Positions 1 through 7,722 of a DNA stretch of 64,000 nt are shown one piece after another. The number at the start of each line of letters is the position of its first letter. The stretch's first letter is position 1. Origin of the DNA: Gammaproteobacteria bacterium (GTDB taxonomy: Bacteria > Pseudomonadota > Gammaproteobacteria > Natronospirales > REEB76); contig DAHUYB010000040.1 of NCBI GenBank assembly GCA_027315405.1, positions 43,387-107,386 of the forward strand, given 5' to 3'. Under the pieces are notes generated by a model. That model ran no database searches and had not been told where the DNA came from. It saw nothing but the letters and a program-made list of their open reading frames with translations. Both the position numbers and the translations under genes were made by a program.

Positions 1-970
1 GTACCTTGTGCCGGGCCTGATACGCCGCCAGTTGCGCGCGCGCGTCCTGCACCTGCTTTTCCATGGTGGGGATCTGGTCTTCCAGGAACTGGATCTGCAT
101 GGCCGCCTGCTCGGCGCGCAGCGTGCGGTTGAGATGCACATCCGCCTGCACGATGGCGGTCAGTAGGCCGGTGGCATCCCGCGCATCATGGCCGGAAAGC
201 GTCAACTGCAGGATGCCGCTCTGGGTGCCCTGCTCTTGCACATCCAGTTTCGAACCGAGCTTCCGCAGCATGCGTTGCAGGGGCTCGCGGCGCAGATTGA
301 AGGTCACGCCCGGGCGCGCGGCGATGTTTGAAACCTCGATGGACACCGGCACCGCACCCTGGCCTCCGGTCCGCTCCGGTTTTCCGGTCTGACCGCTCAA
401 CAGCACAGTGCCGTCCGGATCGCTCAGGCTGTAGGTGTCGGCACCGGTGACGGTGAGGCGGAAGTCCCTGCCGTAGAAGCTCTCCGGGACCTGGAACGCG
501 TTCACCAGCACCCGCTCGCCGCCCCAGGAGAAACTCTCAAGCCCCAGCCACGCGCCGGCGGGGACCAGGCCGTGATAGTGACGCGCAATGAAGGCCCCCA
601 GCAGCGGAAAATGCCGCGGCCGCACGCGGATATCCGCATGCTGCGCCTTGATGGCGGCGCTGAGCACGCTGCGGGATCGCGCCAACTGGATTTCCGCCTG
701 CACCGGCAGGGCCGAACCCTGCAGCATGGAGGACAGCGTCTCCAGGCCCGAGAGCCCGCCGGCCTTCTGGTTGACCTGCAAGAGCGCCGAGGGCGTGTAC
801 ACCGGCGCGGCGAACACCGCATACAACAGCACGATAAAAAAGATGCCGCCGGCGATGGCCGCGATCAGCCAGCGATTGTCCAGCAACACCGCGAACAGTT
901 CGTAGAGCGAAATCTCGTCGGAATCGCCGTCATCAACCGGACTCGGGGATATGAGGTTCGATTCCGTCAT
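1..970 (-). CDS. wzc: Polysaccharide co-polymerase / Wzc-type tyrosine autokinase, N-terminal part (runs off window)
   Basis: Only the first ~323 residues are in the window; the 3' end lies beyond base 1. The visible part has a short polar N-terminus, a membrane segment at about residues 35-55 (RWLIAAIAGGIFFIVLLYAV after an N) and the Wzz-like periplasmic domain typical of Wzc: the post-membrane APVYTPSALLQVNQ stretch and the AEIQLARSRSVL motif. Wzc-type proteins control polymer length and, through a C-terminal BY-kinase domain, capsule or exopolysaccharide export at the inner membrane. The kinase domain is not visible, so a kinase-less Wzz-type protein cannot be excluded. The ATG at 970-968 overlaps the wza stop by one base (TGATG), and wzb and wza lie upstream, which supports the Wzc reading. 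Confidence 0.85.
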   Translation of the reverse strand, partial: MTESNLISPSPVDDGDSDEISLYELFAVLLDNRWLIAAIAGGIFFIVLLYAVFAAPVYTPSALLQVNQKAGGLSGLETLSSMLQGSALPVQAEIQLARSRSVLSAAIKAQHADIRVRPRHFPLLGAFIARHYHGLVPAGAWLGLESFSWGGERVLVNAFQVPESFYGRDFRLTVTGADTYSLSDPDGTVLLSGQTGKPERTGGQGAVPVSIEVSNIAARPGVTFNLRREPLQRMLRKLGSKLDVQEQGTQSGILQLTLSGHDARDATGLLTAIVQADVHLNRTLRAEQAAMQIQFLEDQIPTMEKQVQDARAQLAAYQARHKV

Positions 971-2154
971 CACAGATTCCCCAGTACCTTGGTTTCGTAG
1001 AGGGTCTGCACCGTTGGCAGGATCTGGTTGATGACCCGGTTCCAGTCCGCCAGACCGGTGCTGGCCACGTACACCACGTCCTGCGGCCGGAGTTCAAATT
1101 GCGTCGCCAGCAGCATGGCCTCGGGGGAACGGGCATTGAGCCAGAATACCTGGGGCTGGGTATAAGCGCCGCGGAACACGAAGATGCGGGTCGGGTTCGA
1201 GGTGGTAAGGTTGATGCCCCCCGCCTCACCCAACGCCTGGGCCAGATTCAAGCTGCCGTTGCTCATGGGGTAGTTGCCCTGCTTCAGCACCTCGCCGATG
1301 AGATGCACCTGATCGAAGCTGTTGTTGGGCACCTGGATGATGTCGCCCGCGCGGATCAGCTGGTCCTGGGTCTGGTCGCCGTAGAGATAGAAGTCGCGCA
1401 GATCCAGCACCGCGCGCGTATCGTCATGGATGAGGATCACATGCGCGAGATCCGCGAGCGGCAACGACATGAGATCGCTCAGGCTGCCGCTGCCGCTGCT
1501 CGGCAGGGAATTCACCACGCCGCCGGCGCTGGCGATGGCCTCGGATACCGTGAGCGGCACATTGGTCAGGGGATAGAGCCCCGGTTTCATGACCGCGCCG
1601 GCGAGCTGGTAGGTCTGGCTGTGGAACCCGACCACCTGCACATCAATCTGCGGATCCTTTATGTAGGTAGCGAGCGCCTGGCTGAGCTGGGCGCGGATCT
1701 GGTTCACGGTCTCGCCGGCCACCTTCACGGTGCCGGCATAGGGGAAGAAGATCGTGCCCTTGGCGCTCACCACGAAGCCGCTGCCCTGGGAGGCCGGCGC
1801 CGACACCATGAGTCCGCCGGTGAGGTTGCTCAAGGCGCTGATCTGCGCCTGGGAGAGCGTGAGTTCCGGATGATTCCAGACGATGATGTTGAGCACGTCC
1901 TGGGGACCGACGCGGTAACGGTAGTCTCGCAGCGCCTGCTGCAGCGCGGGATTGGCCTGGGGGGTGTCGGTGTGCGCGGATGCCGCATGCAGTTTCACCA
2001 GCAGGCCCGGTGTGACGGGCGTGAGGTCGTATTTGATCGGCAGCGGCGCCGGCGCGGTCTGGTGATAATCCGACGTGCTCACGCGGTAGCCGGGCACGGT
2101 GCAAGCGGCCAGCAACAAGCCGGCGCAGATGCAACTGACAAGCAAGGCTCTCAT
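970..2154 (-). CDS. wza: Wza-family outer-membrane polysaccharide export lipoprotein
   Basis: About 394 residues. The start at 2154 is preferred because its ATGA overlaps the wzb stop and it places a lipoprotein signal (MRALLVSCICAGLLLAAC) at the extreme N-terminus; an in-frame start 30 bases upstream would add ten charged residues. The lipobox LLAAC is followed by a polysaccharide export (PES) domain with the YRVGPQDVLNIIVWNHPEL motif near residues 80-100, then two SLBB-type repeats (QLAGAVMKPGLYPL and VHLIGEVLKQGNYPM). Family members form the octameric outer-membrane channel through which capsule or exopolysaccharide leaves the cell, working with the Wzc-type protein encoded immediately downstream. 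The order wzb-wza-wzc with overlapping ends points to one translationally coupled operon. Confidence 0.93.
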   Translation of the reverse strand: MRALLVSCICAGLLLAACTVPGYRVSTSDYHQTAPAPLPIKYDLTPVTPGLLVKLHAASAHTDTPQANPALQQALRDYRYRVGPQDVLNIIVWNHPELTLSQAQISALSNLTGGLMVSAPASQGSGFVVSAKGTIFFPYAGTVKVAGETVNQIRAQLSQALATYIKDPQIDVQVVGFHSQTYQLAGAVMKPGLYPLTNVPLTVSEAIASAGGVVNSLPSSGSGSLSDLMSLPLADLAHVILIHDDTRAVLDLRDFYLYGDQTQDQLIRAGDIIQVPNNSFDQVHLIGEVLKQGNYPMSNGSLNLAQALGEAGGINLTTSNPTRIFVFRGAYTQPQVFWLNARSPEAMLLATQFELRPQDVVYVASTGLADWNRVINQILPTVQTLYETKVLGNL

Positions 2155-2603
2155 GCCGCGGCGATCCCCAGTTTTGATACCCATGTATTCAAGCCCCGGT
2201 CAATGGTCTGGAGGGTTGCGCGAAACGCGGCTTCGTCCCGGCCGTAAGGATCCATCACCTCAGCATCCTGCCAGTGTCCCCAGCGGAACACGCGGCCGTG
2301 GAACGCCGGCCAGATACTTTCCAGGTAATCCTGCTGCGCACGCTCCATCACCAGCACCAGCGGATAGCCGCGCAGCATTTCTTCCGTGGCCTGCACGGCG
2401 CGGTGCGCGCCGATATCAATGCCGCGTTCCGCGAGCAGCTGGACCGCCATGGGGTCCGCCGGCTCGCCGCTCATGGCGGTGAGGCCCGCCGAATTCACCC
2501 GCGGTCCCTGGCCGGCCCTGTGCACCGCCTGGTGCAGCAATCCCTCGGCCATGGGGCTGCGACAGATGTTGCCGGCGCACAGGATGAGGACACGGTCGAA
2601 CAT
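2151..2603 (-). CDS. wzb: Low-molecular-weight protein-tyrosine-phosphatase (Wzb/Etp type)
   Basis: 150 residues, the normal length for the family. The phosphate-binding loop CAGNICRS (C-x5-R-S, residues ~9-16) sits at the N-terminus, and the general-acid loop appears as VMDPYGRDE near residue 120. Such phosphatases dephosphorylate the tyrosine-rich tail of the cognate Wzc autokinase in the cytoplasm and so let polymer export cycle. It is the first gene of the visible export operon and overlaps wza by an ATGA junction, so its stop and the wza start are coupled. The upstream ribosome-binding site is weak. The neighbouring Wza and Wzc-type proteins make this specific role more likely than an arsenate reductase role. 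Confidence 0.92.
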   Translation of the reverse strand: MFDRVLILCAGNICRSPMAEGLLHQAVHRAGQGPRVNSAGLTAMSGEPADPMAVQLLAERGIDIGAHRAVQATEEMLRGYPLVLVMERAQQDYLESIWPAFHGRVFRWGHWQDAEVMDPYGRDEAAFRATLQTIDRGLNTWVSKLGIAAA

Positions 2604-2872
2604 CGAAAAGTAGTCTCACATTCCCGGAGGTGTGCATGCGCAGGTCTCCGCCGGATGAGGGCGCACGGATAGTTCCCATCCTGTTCCGGTCACTGCATCT
2701 GCTCCTTGAGAATCGTGCGGCCCGCTCGCCCAATCGCCGGTGGCGGGCCAACCAAGCCGCTGAATTATGCCCGTGTTGTACCGGACCCGCAAAGCGCAGG
2801 AGCGTCGTTAACGGCGTACACCGCCGGTATCGCGATGTTGACCGCGTATCCGTAGGCGACTACAATCAAGGC

Positions 2873-3617
2873 ATGGCAGATGCGCGCTACGGCTGGCTGG
2901 ATACGCAGTTCCATTTGAACACGCTGCCGCGAGCGCAGCTTTTCCTGTGGCCGGCGCTCGCCGAATTCAAGCTTGATTTCGTATTGTACGGGGGTACTGC
3001 GATCGCGCTGCGCCTGGCACACCGTGAATCGGTTGATTTCGATTTTTTCAGCACGCGGCATTTCCAGCCGGGCGAATTGCGCGCGCGCTCCGCTCCTACA
3101 CGCTACAGAAACCCTGCAGGCGTCACCCGACACGCTGGTGGTACTGAAACCCGGCGCATCAGGAGATGTGAAACTCTCATTTTTTGGCGGCCTCGATCTG
3201 GCGCGCGTGCTGCCGCCGGTCGAGAACCCGGATAACGGGCTGCGTGTGGCCTCACTGCTCGATCTGGCGGGGACCAAGGTCAAGGCGGTACAGGACCGTG
3301 CGGAGTTGAAGGATTATCTCGATCTGGCCGCCTTGCTGCGGCACGGCCTCGGTCTTTTCGATGCCCTGCGCGCCGCCATGACGATCTTCGGAAATTCCTT
3401 CAATCCACTGGTCTCACTGAAAGCGCTGGTCTATTTTGAAGATGGCGATGTGCCTGGTCTCGGCGACGGTGAACGCCGGTTACTGGAAACTCAAGCCGCG
3501 CACGTGGACCTCACAGGTCTTACACCCTTATTCTTTGGAGAGGATCCCGCTGGACGCCAAAGCCGGGCACAGTCACACACTGGCGTGAAGTCTTATGCCA
3601 GCATTGAATCTGAAACC
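2873..3617 (+). pseudogene. AbiEii-type nucleotidyltransferase toxin, frameshifted
   Basis: The start at 2873 gives MADARYGWLD... with the polymerase-beta-like nucleotidyltransferase signature: GGT at residues 40-42 and the acidic pair in VDFDFF (D55, D57). Family members of the AbiE system (type IV toxin-antitoxin) transfer nucleotides to target RNA. The first frame runs to GELRAR and then loses homology. The rest (LLHATETLQAS, LDLAGTKVKAVQDRAELKDY) continues in the next frame, so the break lies in the GCGCGCGC tract at about 3088-3097. A one-base insertion or two-base deletion there explains it. The second frame has no stop before the following gene and is therefore fused to it. This is either true decay or a sequencing error; the toxin would be inactive as written. 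Confidence 0.72.
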
Positions 3618-3896
3618 ATGAACACACTTCACAAGGTCGCGCGCCGCCTGCTGTGGTGGAAGACGCCGGAAGACGCCCTCACCGATACTCACCGGCTGCT
3701 GGCGCAGGTCATGACCTACGGGGCATTGTCTGACGTACAGGTCGCTCTTGAACGCTGCGGGCGGACCGCGTTCCTGGAAACACTTCTGCATGCCCCGCCC
3801 GGTGTGTTCGACGCACGTTCTTGGCGGTACTGGCATCTGATGTTTGCGCGACCAGTGCCGCCGTTGCCGGTTCGCATCGTGACAGCCGGGCATTAA
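3618..3896 (+). CDS. Small partner of AbiEii-type toxin (putative antitoxin)
   Basis: 92 residues beginning MNTLHKVARRLLWWKTPEDA, with later features QVMTYG, a helix-rich middle and PPGVFDARSWRYWH. Proteins of this shape are commonly encoded beside AbiEii-family nucleotidyltransferases and behave as their partner, presumably the antitoxin. The reading frame is open upstream through the toxin's second frame (no stop between about 3100 and 3618), so the two proteins may be read as one chain. The ATG at 3618 is chosen because the conserved part starts there; no strong ribosome-binding site precedes it. My memory of the usual order is partner first and toxin second, so the order here may be reversed. 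The function is inferred from context. Confidence 0.6.
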   Translation: MNTLHKVARRLLWWKTPEDALTDTHRLLAQVMTYGALSDVQVALERCGRTAFLETLLHAPPGVFDARSWRYWHLMFARPVPPLPVRIVTAGH

Positions 3897-3902
3897 GCGG
3901 CC

Positions 3903-4154
3903 ATGCCAGGCTCGCGTAAAATCCACACAGGCATGACCGCTACGGAGCGGGTGAATGCCTCGGTGCGGGCACTCAAGCAACGGGGTGGCGCACGCAAGAC
4001 CTGGCGTTTATCTCCGCAGGCCCACGCCGCCCTCAAAACCGTCCGGCGCCTGACCTTGGCGCCCACCGAAACCGCCGTGATTGAACGTCTGCTGCTGGAC
4101 GAGCAGCGCCGGCTTGCCAGCAAGCCGCGAAACATCCCGGCCGCCCATCCTTAA
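3903..4154 (+). CDS. Small basic protein of unknown function, ribbon-helix-helix-like
   Basis: 83 residues, rich in Arg, Lys and Ala. The middle part RKTWRLSPQAHAALKTVRRL reads like a short beta strand followed by a helix, then a second helix TETAVIERLLLDEQRRLA, the pattern of small RHH DNA-binding proteins. I cannot assign it to a named family. It starts seven bases after the preceding gene of the toxin island and has the same direction, so it could be a regulator or accessory gene of that island. An internal ATG at 3933 (MTATERVNAS) is an alternative start. The base composition and steady codon use support a real gene, but this is not certain. Confidence 0.5.
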   Translation: MPGSRKIHTGMTATERVNASVRALKQRGGARKTWRLSPQAHAALKTVRRLTLAPTETAVIERLLLDEQRRLASKPRNIPAAHP

Positions 4155-4230
4155 GATACCGTTTGATTTTTAGGGTATCCGGATTATCGTGTGTTTTGGA
4201 GTCGAACTCCGCCTGTTGGCAGCGGTACCG

Positions 4231-4512
4231 TTACATGCCGAGTTCGCTGTGCGAGCCAAGACGCACCAACTGTAGAACGCGGTCGTTGGGTTTGCGGTAA
4301 ATCAACACCAAATCCGGGCGGATATGGCAGTCACGGAAATCCTTCCAGATGCCAGTGAGGGGGTGATCTCGATACTTGGCCGACAATGGCCGGTCATCCA
4401 CGAGCGCAGCAAGAACGGAAGGAAACACGATTCTCAGCGTGTTCCGATACCCCCCTTTGCTCTCGCGTCTGTAATCACGCTTGAACTGTCGGGTGTATTC
4501 AATCGTCCGCAT
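4231..4512 (-). CDS. yafQ: YafQ/RelE-family mRNA interferase toxin
   Basis: 93 residues starting MRTIEYTRQFKRDYRR, the usual opening of YafQ-type toxins. Further conserved points are the HPLTGIWKDFRDCHIRPDLV segment and the C-terminal LQLVRLGSHSEL, which holds the catalytic-type histidine near the end. Family members cut mRNA on the ribosome during stress and are held inactive by a DinJ/RelB antitoxin. The gene overlaps the upstream antitoxin gene by 14 bases, the standard arrangement. Length and motifs are intact, so the toxin should be functional. Such pairs usually repress their own promoter through the antitoxin-toxin complex, though no operator could be defined here by eye. Confidence 0.9.
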   Translation of the reverse strand: MRTIEYTRQFKRDYRRESKGGYRNTLRIVFPSVLAALVDDRPLSAKYRDHPLTGIWKDFRDCHIRPDLVLIYRKPNDRVLQLVRLGSHSELGM

Positions 4513-4762
4513 GCAGGTCCGCCACCAGGGATTTCACGCTTTTGGCGCTACGCAGTTTCCCTCGGCGCGCTTCCTTCATGGCCGCGATCGTCCTGGCATT
4601 GGGCACCAGGGGTTCAAAGGGTAGTACCTTTTCCATCGCCACGCGGGTGAGCATGAGACGGAAGGCATCCGATACCGTCAAGCCCATCGCTTCGAGGACC
4701 GCGGCGGCTTCCGCCTTCGTGTCAGCATCAATTCTTGCCCGGACAACAGCATTCGCAGGCAT
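4499..4762 (-). CDS. dinJ: RelB/DinJ-family antitoxin
   Basis: 87 residues from the ATG at 4762. An in-frame ATG five codons upstream exists, but the sequence GGAGG lies 8 bases before the chosen ATG and marks it as the translated start. The N-terminal part NAVVRARIDADTKAEAAAVL followed by GLTVSDAFRLMLTRVA is the ribbon-helix-helix DNA-binding domain of DinJ. The C-terminal tail is charged and probably wraps the toxin. The gene lies directly upstream of, and overlaps, the yafQ-like toxin. The pair sits in the island between the wzb-wza-wzc operon and wzi. Confidence 0.9.
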   Translation of the reverse strand: MPANAVVRARIDADTKAEAAAVLEAMGLTVSDAFRLMLTRVAMEKVLPFEPLVPNARTIAAMKEARRGKLRSAKSVKSLVADLHADD

Positions 4763-4888
4763 GGCAATATCCTCCATTTAGTGGGCTACATTGTAGCTCA
4801 ATTACTCAGCCTCTGCCACTCCTTTCCCTGCGGGTGTTACGGGCCCCGACAACACGTTAATCCGGATACCCGATTTTTACACGTGTCC

Positions 4889-6433
4889 TTAAGGCACCGC
4901 CACCTGCCAACCGAGCCAGGCCGACAACGGGTACTGCACGTTCTGGCCACTGGGGTGTTCGGCGGCCGCACCCACATCGGCGGTGAGCATGCCCGGACCC
5001 AATGGCAAGACCCATTGCACCTCGGCCGACGCCAGCGGGATGCGCACCGGCGCCACGGGGTTGCCCCCGGGTGGCGGCACATTGGTGCCGTCCCAGTTGA
5101 GCACGCCCGCGCGCATCAACAGACTCAGCGACTGGTTCGCCGCGGATATGCGGATCAGGCCGACGGTGAGCACACGCGAATCGTTGTCGGTGGGGTAACC
5201 CATCGTCTGGCCGTAGTAACGATAGCCGCTCTTGTATTGGGAATTTTCGTAAACGGTATTCACCGGAATACCGTTGGTAAACGGCCAGCCGGCGGTGGTG
5301 TCGGAATACTCGATGAACAGCCGCTGGCTCACGCCGTCTTGGCCCGCCCACGCGGTCTCGATGCCGAACAGGGGAAAGAACTTCTTGGGGATGTGGTGGG
5401 TTTCGTCGCGGAAACCGCCGTCCACATAGAATGCCCACGGCTGTGCCCCCGACAACCAGTGCCAGCGCAGATCCACGCCGGCCACCTGACTGCCGGCTAC
5501 GCTGCCCGGATCCTGGGGATCGTCGAGCGCGTTGCCGCCGGTGAGCACGCGCCAGAATTGCGCGGCGGAATTGGCCTGGCCCTGGCCGCCCCAGAGCGCG
5601 GTGCGATACAGGCCGATCTGAAAATGCGCGCTGGGTTGCGCGGCGATGCGCAGTCCCCACAGGCGTGTCCGCGGGATGTAACCACCATCGTTCAACTCAC
5701 CCATGAAGGTGGTGAGGCTCCAGGGTCCGATCCAGGACAACCACGGCGTCTGAAACGGCACGGGTGAAGCGCGGGTGATCTCCAGTGCCGGCACCGGCCG
5801 CGCGTTGGTGTCGAGCACCATGGTGCCGCCCCAACCGGAACCCCACCAGCGGTCCTCCTCGCCCGCCAGCAACAACCAGTTGCCCGCCACGATACCGGCA
5901 TAAGTGCCATCCAGGCGGTTCGGGTTCTTGCCGTTGTCAAAGGGTTGGTTGTCGTGACTCACATCCAGGGCGTAGAAAAATGCAGCGCACCTCCCGGAGA
6001 CGGACGCTTCCACGTCATTCTTGCCGCGCGGCGCCGGCGCGAACCAGCGCAGTGGCGGTTTGCCGCGCTGCACGCTCACCGCGAATTCCGCGTGGGTGTC
6101 GAAACAGGCTTGCGAGCCCGGCATCTCGGTGATGAGACGCTGCCAGGCGCCGTACTGGAGCGGCGTGAGTGTCTTGGGATCAACTTTATAGAGTGCCGGG
6201 CTCACCGCCGCCCACGGCAGCGGCCAGGCATCAATGAGTGTGTGCAGCACGCCGGTGTCGGCCAGCACTTCCACGTCCTGGCGCATCTGCAGATTATTGG
6301 CGGGGATCCAGACTGGGTCTTGGGTAATCGCCGCATGCAGCGTTTGGCTGGTAAGAATGAACAGGGCAACAGCGCAGGTTCTGAAAATTGCGTGAATGGC
6401 GCGGCCTACAAACGATAACGGATTGATATTCAT
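4889..6433 (-). CDS. wzi: Capsule assembly Wzi family outer-membrane protein
   Basis: 514 residues. An N-terminal signal peptide (hydrophobic ACALFILTS-like stretch ending near residue 35, LHAA) precedes the mature start ITQDPVW. The sequence then shows the Wzi pattern: a helical plug region (NLQMRQDVEVLADTGVL, TPLQYGAWQRLI) followed by alternating aromatic beta strands (LLLAGEEDRWWGSGWGG, FIEYSDTTAGWPF, SGYRYYGQTMGYPTDNDSR) of an 18-strand barrel. Wzi binds exported capsule polymer at the cell surface. This fits the wzb-wza-wzc operon 2.3 kb away, from which it is separated by the toxin genes. Its promoter region carries two CCTAGGG(G)ATG direct repeats. The length is close to that of the Xanthomonadales-type homologues, and no defects are visible. 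Confidence 0.9.
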   Translation of the reverse strand: MNINPLSFVGRAIHAIFRTCAVALFILTSQTLHAAITQDPVWIPANNLQMRQDVEVLADTGVLHTLIDAWPLPWAAVSPALYKVDPKTLTPLQYGAWQRLITEMPGSQACFDTHAEFAVSVQRGKPPLRWFAPAPRGKNDVEASVSGRCAAFFYALDVSHDNQPFDNGKNPNRLDGTYAGIVAGNWLLLAGEEDRWWGSGWGGTMVLDTNARPVPALEITRASPVPFQTPWLSWIGPWSLTTFMGELNDGGYIPRTRLWGLRIAAQPSAHFQIGLYRTALWGGQGQANSAAQFWRVLTGGNALDDPQDPGSVAGSQVAGVDLRWHWLSGAQPWAFYVDGGFRDETHHIPKKFFPLFGIETAWAGQDGVSQRLFIEYSDTTAGWPFTNGIPVNTVYENSQYKSGYRYYGQTMGYPTDNDSRVLTVGLIRISAANQSLSLLMRAGVLNWDGTNVPPPGGNPVAPVRIPLASAEVQWVLPLGPGMLTADVGAAAEHPSGQNVQYPLSAWLGWQVAVP

Positions 6434-6505
6434 CTTTTGGTCACTCTAGTTCCACTTTAGCATGGCAATACCGCGCCACCTCCTGTGTGGCAGTATCGGA
6501 CTGAT

Positions 6506-6551
6506 CATCCCCTAGGTAGGAATAGCGCGACGCTGGCGGCGACATCCTAGG
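6506..6551 (-). promoter_or_regulatory. Pair of CCTAGG-centred direct repeats upstream of wzi
   Basis: On the minus strand CCTAGGGATG (from 6551) and CCTAGGGGATGA (from 6516) recur 35 bases apart, about 75 and 110 bases before the wzi start. Each contains the palindrome CCTAGG. Spacing and position suit a transcription-factor operator, but the regulator is not identified and no -35/-10 pair was assigned with confidence. Confidence 0.4.
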
Positions 6552-6603
6552 GACCATCGGCGGATCGAGGACATTGCACAGCACGCAGAATTCTACACCG
6601 GAG

Positions 6604-6637
6604 CATAAAAAAACCGGGTACCGCCCGGCGTTTTTAT
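6604..6637. terminator. Bidirectional intrinsic terminator
   Basis: A GC stem CCGGG / CCCGG with a TACCG loop is flanked by seven A on one side and five T on the other, so it can stop transcription in both directions. On the minus strand it lies just after the stop of the small lysine-rich reading frame at 6655. Confidence 0.8.
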
Positions 6638-6654
6638 GCCACTCGAGGTGTAGC

Positions 6655-6898
6655 TCAGTCTTTGGACTTGGTTTTCCCGGCCACCTGGGTGCTGTTCCTG
6701 GCGGAGCTCGCCGTTTTCTTTTCGGCCTGGCCCGGTTTCGTCGGCTTGGAATTCCTGGCCTTGGCCTGAACCCCGACCGCCGCCGGCCATAAGCTTTATC
6801 GCCATGGGGTCCGCCGGCGCGCCCACCACGGCCGCGAGGCCCGCCGCATCCAGCTTCAGGGCGGTAGCCACATCGGCGGTGAGCGTACCCGAGCCCAA
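6655..6898 (-). pseudogene. Small lysine-rich protein, probably frameshifted
   Basis: Two minus-strand frames join to make one plausible short protein. The first reads LGSGTLTADVATALKLDAAG and APADPMAIKLMAG. The second reads VGVQAKARNSKPTKPGQ and ends QVAGKTKSKD-stop at 6655. The switch would occur in the GGCGGCGG tract near 6785-6790. The second frame alone has no start codon, which argues for a broken gene rather than two genes. The only start seen for the first frame is a TTG at 6898, though the frame is open to 6970. A strong terminator follows the stop. The function is unknown. The first part resembles short stretches of the neighbouring Wzi (GPGMLTADVG) and Wzb (GEPADPMAVQLL) proteins, also at DNA level. 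Confidence 0.4.
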
Positions 6899-7067
6899 AA
6901 GACCGGGCCGATTGCCAATGGCTCTCTTGGTGACCTGGTTGTGACCGGCCAGAGAGGATTCCAGAGGAAATCAGCGCACTAATGTTGGATCGGGTATTGG
7001 CTTTTCCTTTTAGATGAGCCTCTTATATACTCTGGCTTGCTCTGGAATCCGCTCGAAATGGCGCAGT

Positions 7068-7096
7068 GTCGGTTCGATTCCGACTCCGGCAGCACC
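7068..7096 (+). other. tRNA 3'-end-like remnant (T-arm plus acceptor strand)
   Basis: The 5-bp stem GTCGG/CCGAC encloses the seven-base loop TTCGATT, a textbook T-arm. It is followed by a seven-base acceptor-like strand TCCGGCA, then G and CACC. No matching 5' acceptor (TGCCGGA), D-arm or anticodon arm is found upstream, so this is not a complete tRNA gene. It could be an attachment-site relic of an integrated element or a decayed tRNA. Chance resemblance is possible. Confidence 0.4.
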
Positions 7097-7112
7097 CCGA
7101 CCCCGATACACC

Positions 7113-7655
7113 ATGAAATACTGCGGCCAATGCGGTCATGAAGTGGTGGTGAAAGCCCCGCCCGGCGATCACCTGCCCCGCCACATCTGTGAACACTGTG
7201 GAACCATCCATTACCAGAATCCCAAGCTGGTGGTGGGCTGCGTGCCGGAATGGCAAGACCGTGTGCTCCTGTGCCGCCGCGCCATCGAGCCGCGCGCCGG
7301 CTTCTGGACCTTGCCGGCGGGTTTCATGGAAAACGGCGAGACCCTTGAACAGGCGGCGCTGCGCGAGGCCCAGGAGGAAGCTCTCGCGGAGATCGAACTG
7401 CTGGCGCCGCTGGCGTCGGTGAACGTGCCCGACATCAACCAGGTGCATTTCATGTTTCGTGGCCGCCTGCGCCATGAACACTATGGCGTCGGTGCGGAAA
7501 CCTTGGAAGTGAATCTCTTCAGCGAGGATCTTATCCCCTGGAAAGACATCGCTTTCCCGAGCGTGGGTTATACCCTGGAGTGCTTTTTTGCGGACCGGCG
7601 CCGCGGGCACTACCAGTTCCATATCACTACCTGGCGCAAATCTGTTGCAGTCTAA
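7113..7655 (+). CDS. Nudix hydrolase with N-terminal zinc ribbon
   Basis: 180 residues. The start at 7113 opens MKYCGQCGHEVVVK; Cys pairs CGQCG (residues 4-8) and CEHCG (~30-34) form a zinc ribbon. The Nudix box GFMENGETLEQAALREAQEE (about residues 71-90) matches G-x5-E-x7-RE-x2-EE. This arrangement occurs in Nudix proteins related to NudC and to ADP-ribose/NADH pyrophosphatases, which hydrolyse nucleoside diphosphates linked to another group; the exact substrate cannot be told. A longer in-frame start at 7014 would read through the tRNA-like remnant and is unlikely. The gene stands alone, 67 bases before the ferredoxin gene on the same strand. Confidence 0.88.
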   Translation: MKYCGQCGHEVVVKAPPGDHLPRHICEHCGTIHYQNPKLVVGCVPEWQDRVLLCRRAIEPRAGFWTLPAGFMENGETLEQAALREAQEEALAEIELLAPLASVNVPDINQVHFMFRGRLRHEHYGVGAETLEVNLFSEDLIPWKDIAFPSVGYTLECFFADRRRGHYQFHITTWRKSVAV

Positions 7656-7722
7656 GCCCGCAATCCCGCCGATGCTTATGGCAGAATTGTGTTACCGGCA
7701 CCCAGCCACAGAGGCATAAACC

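Noticed and set aside
1099..2247. 382-codon plus-strand frame opposite wza
   Set aside because: Antisense to wza, which has a lipobox, PES and SLBB motifs. No ribosome-binding site or recognisable protein.
4152..4182. Short inverted repeat GATACC/GGTATC after the small basic gene as a terminator
   Set aside because: Only six weak pairs with a long loop and no T tract in the right place.
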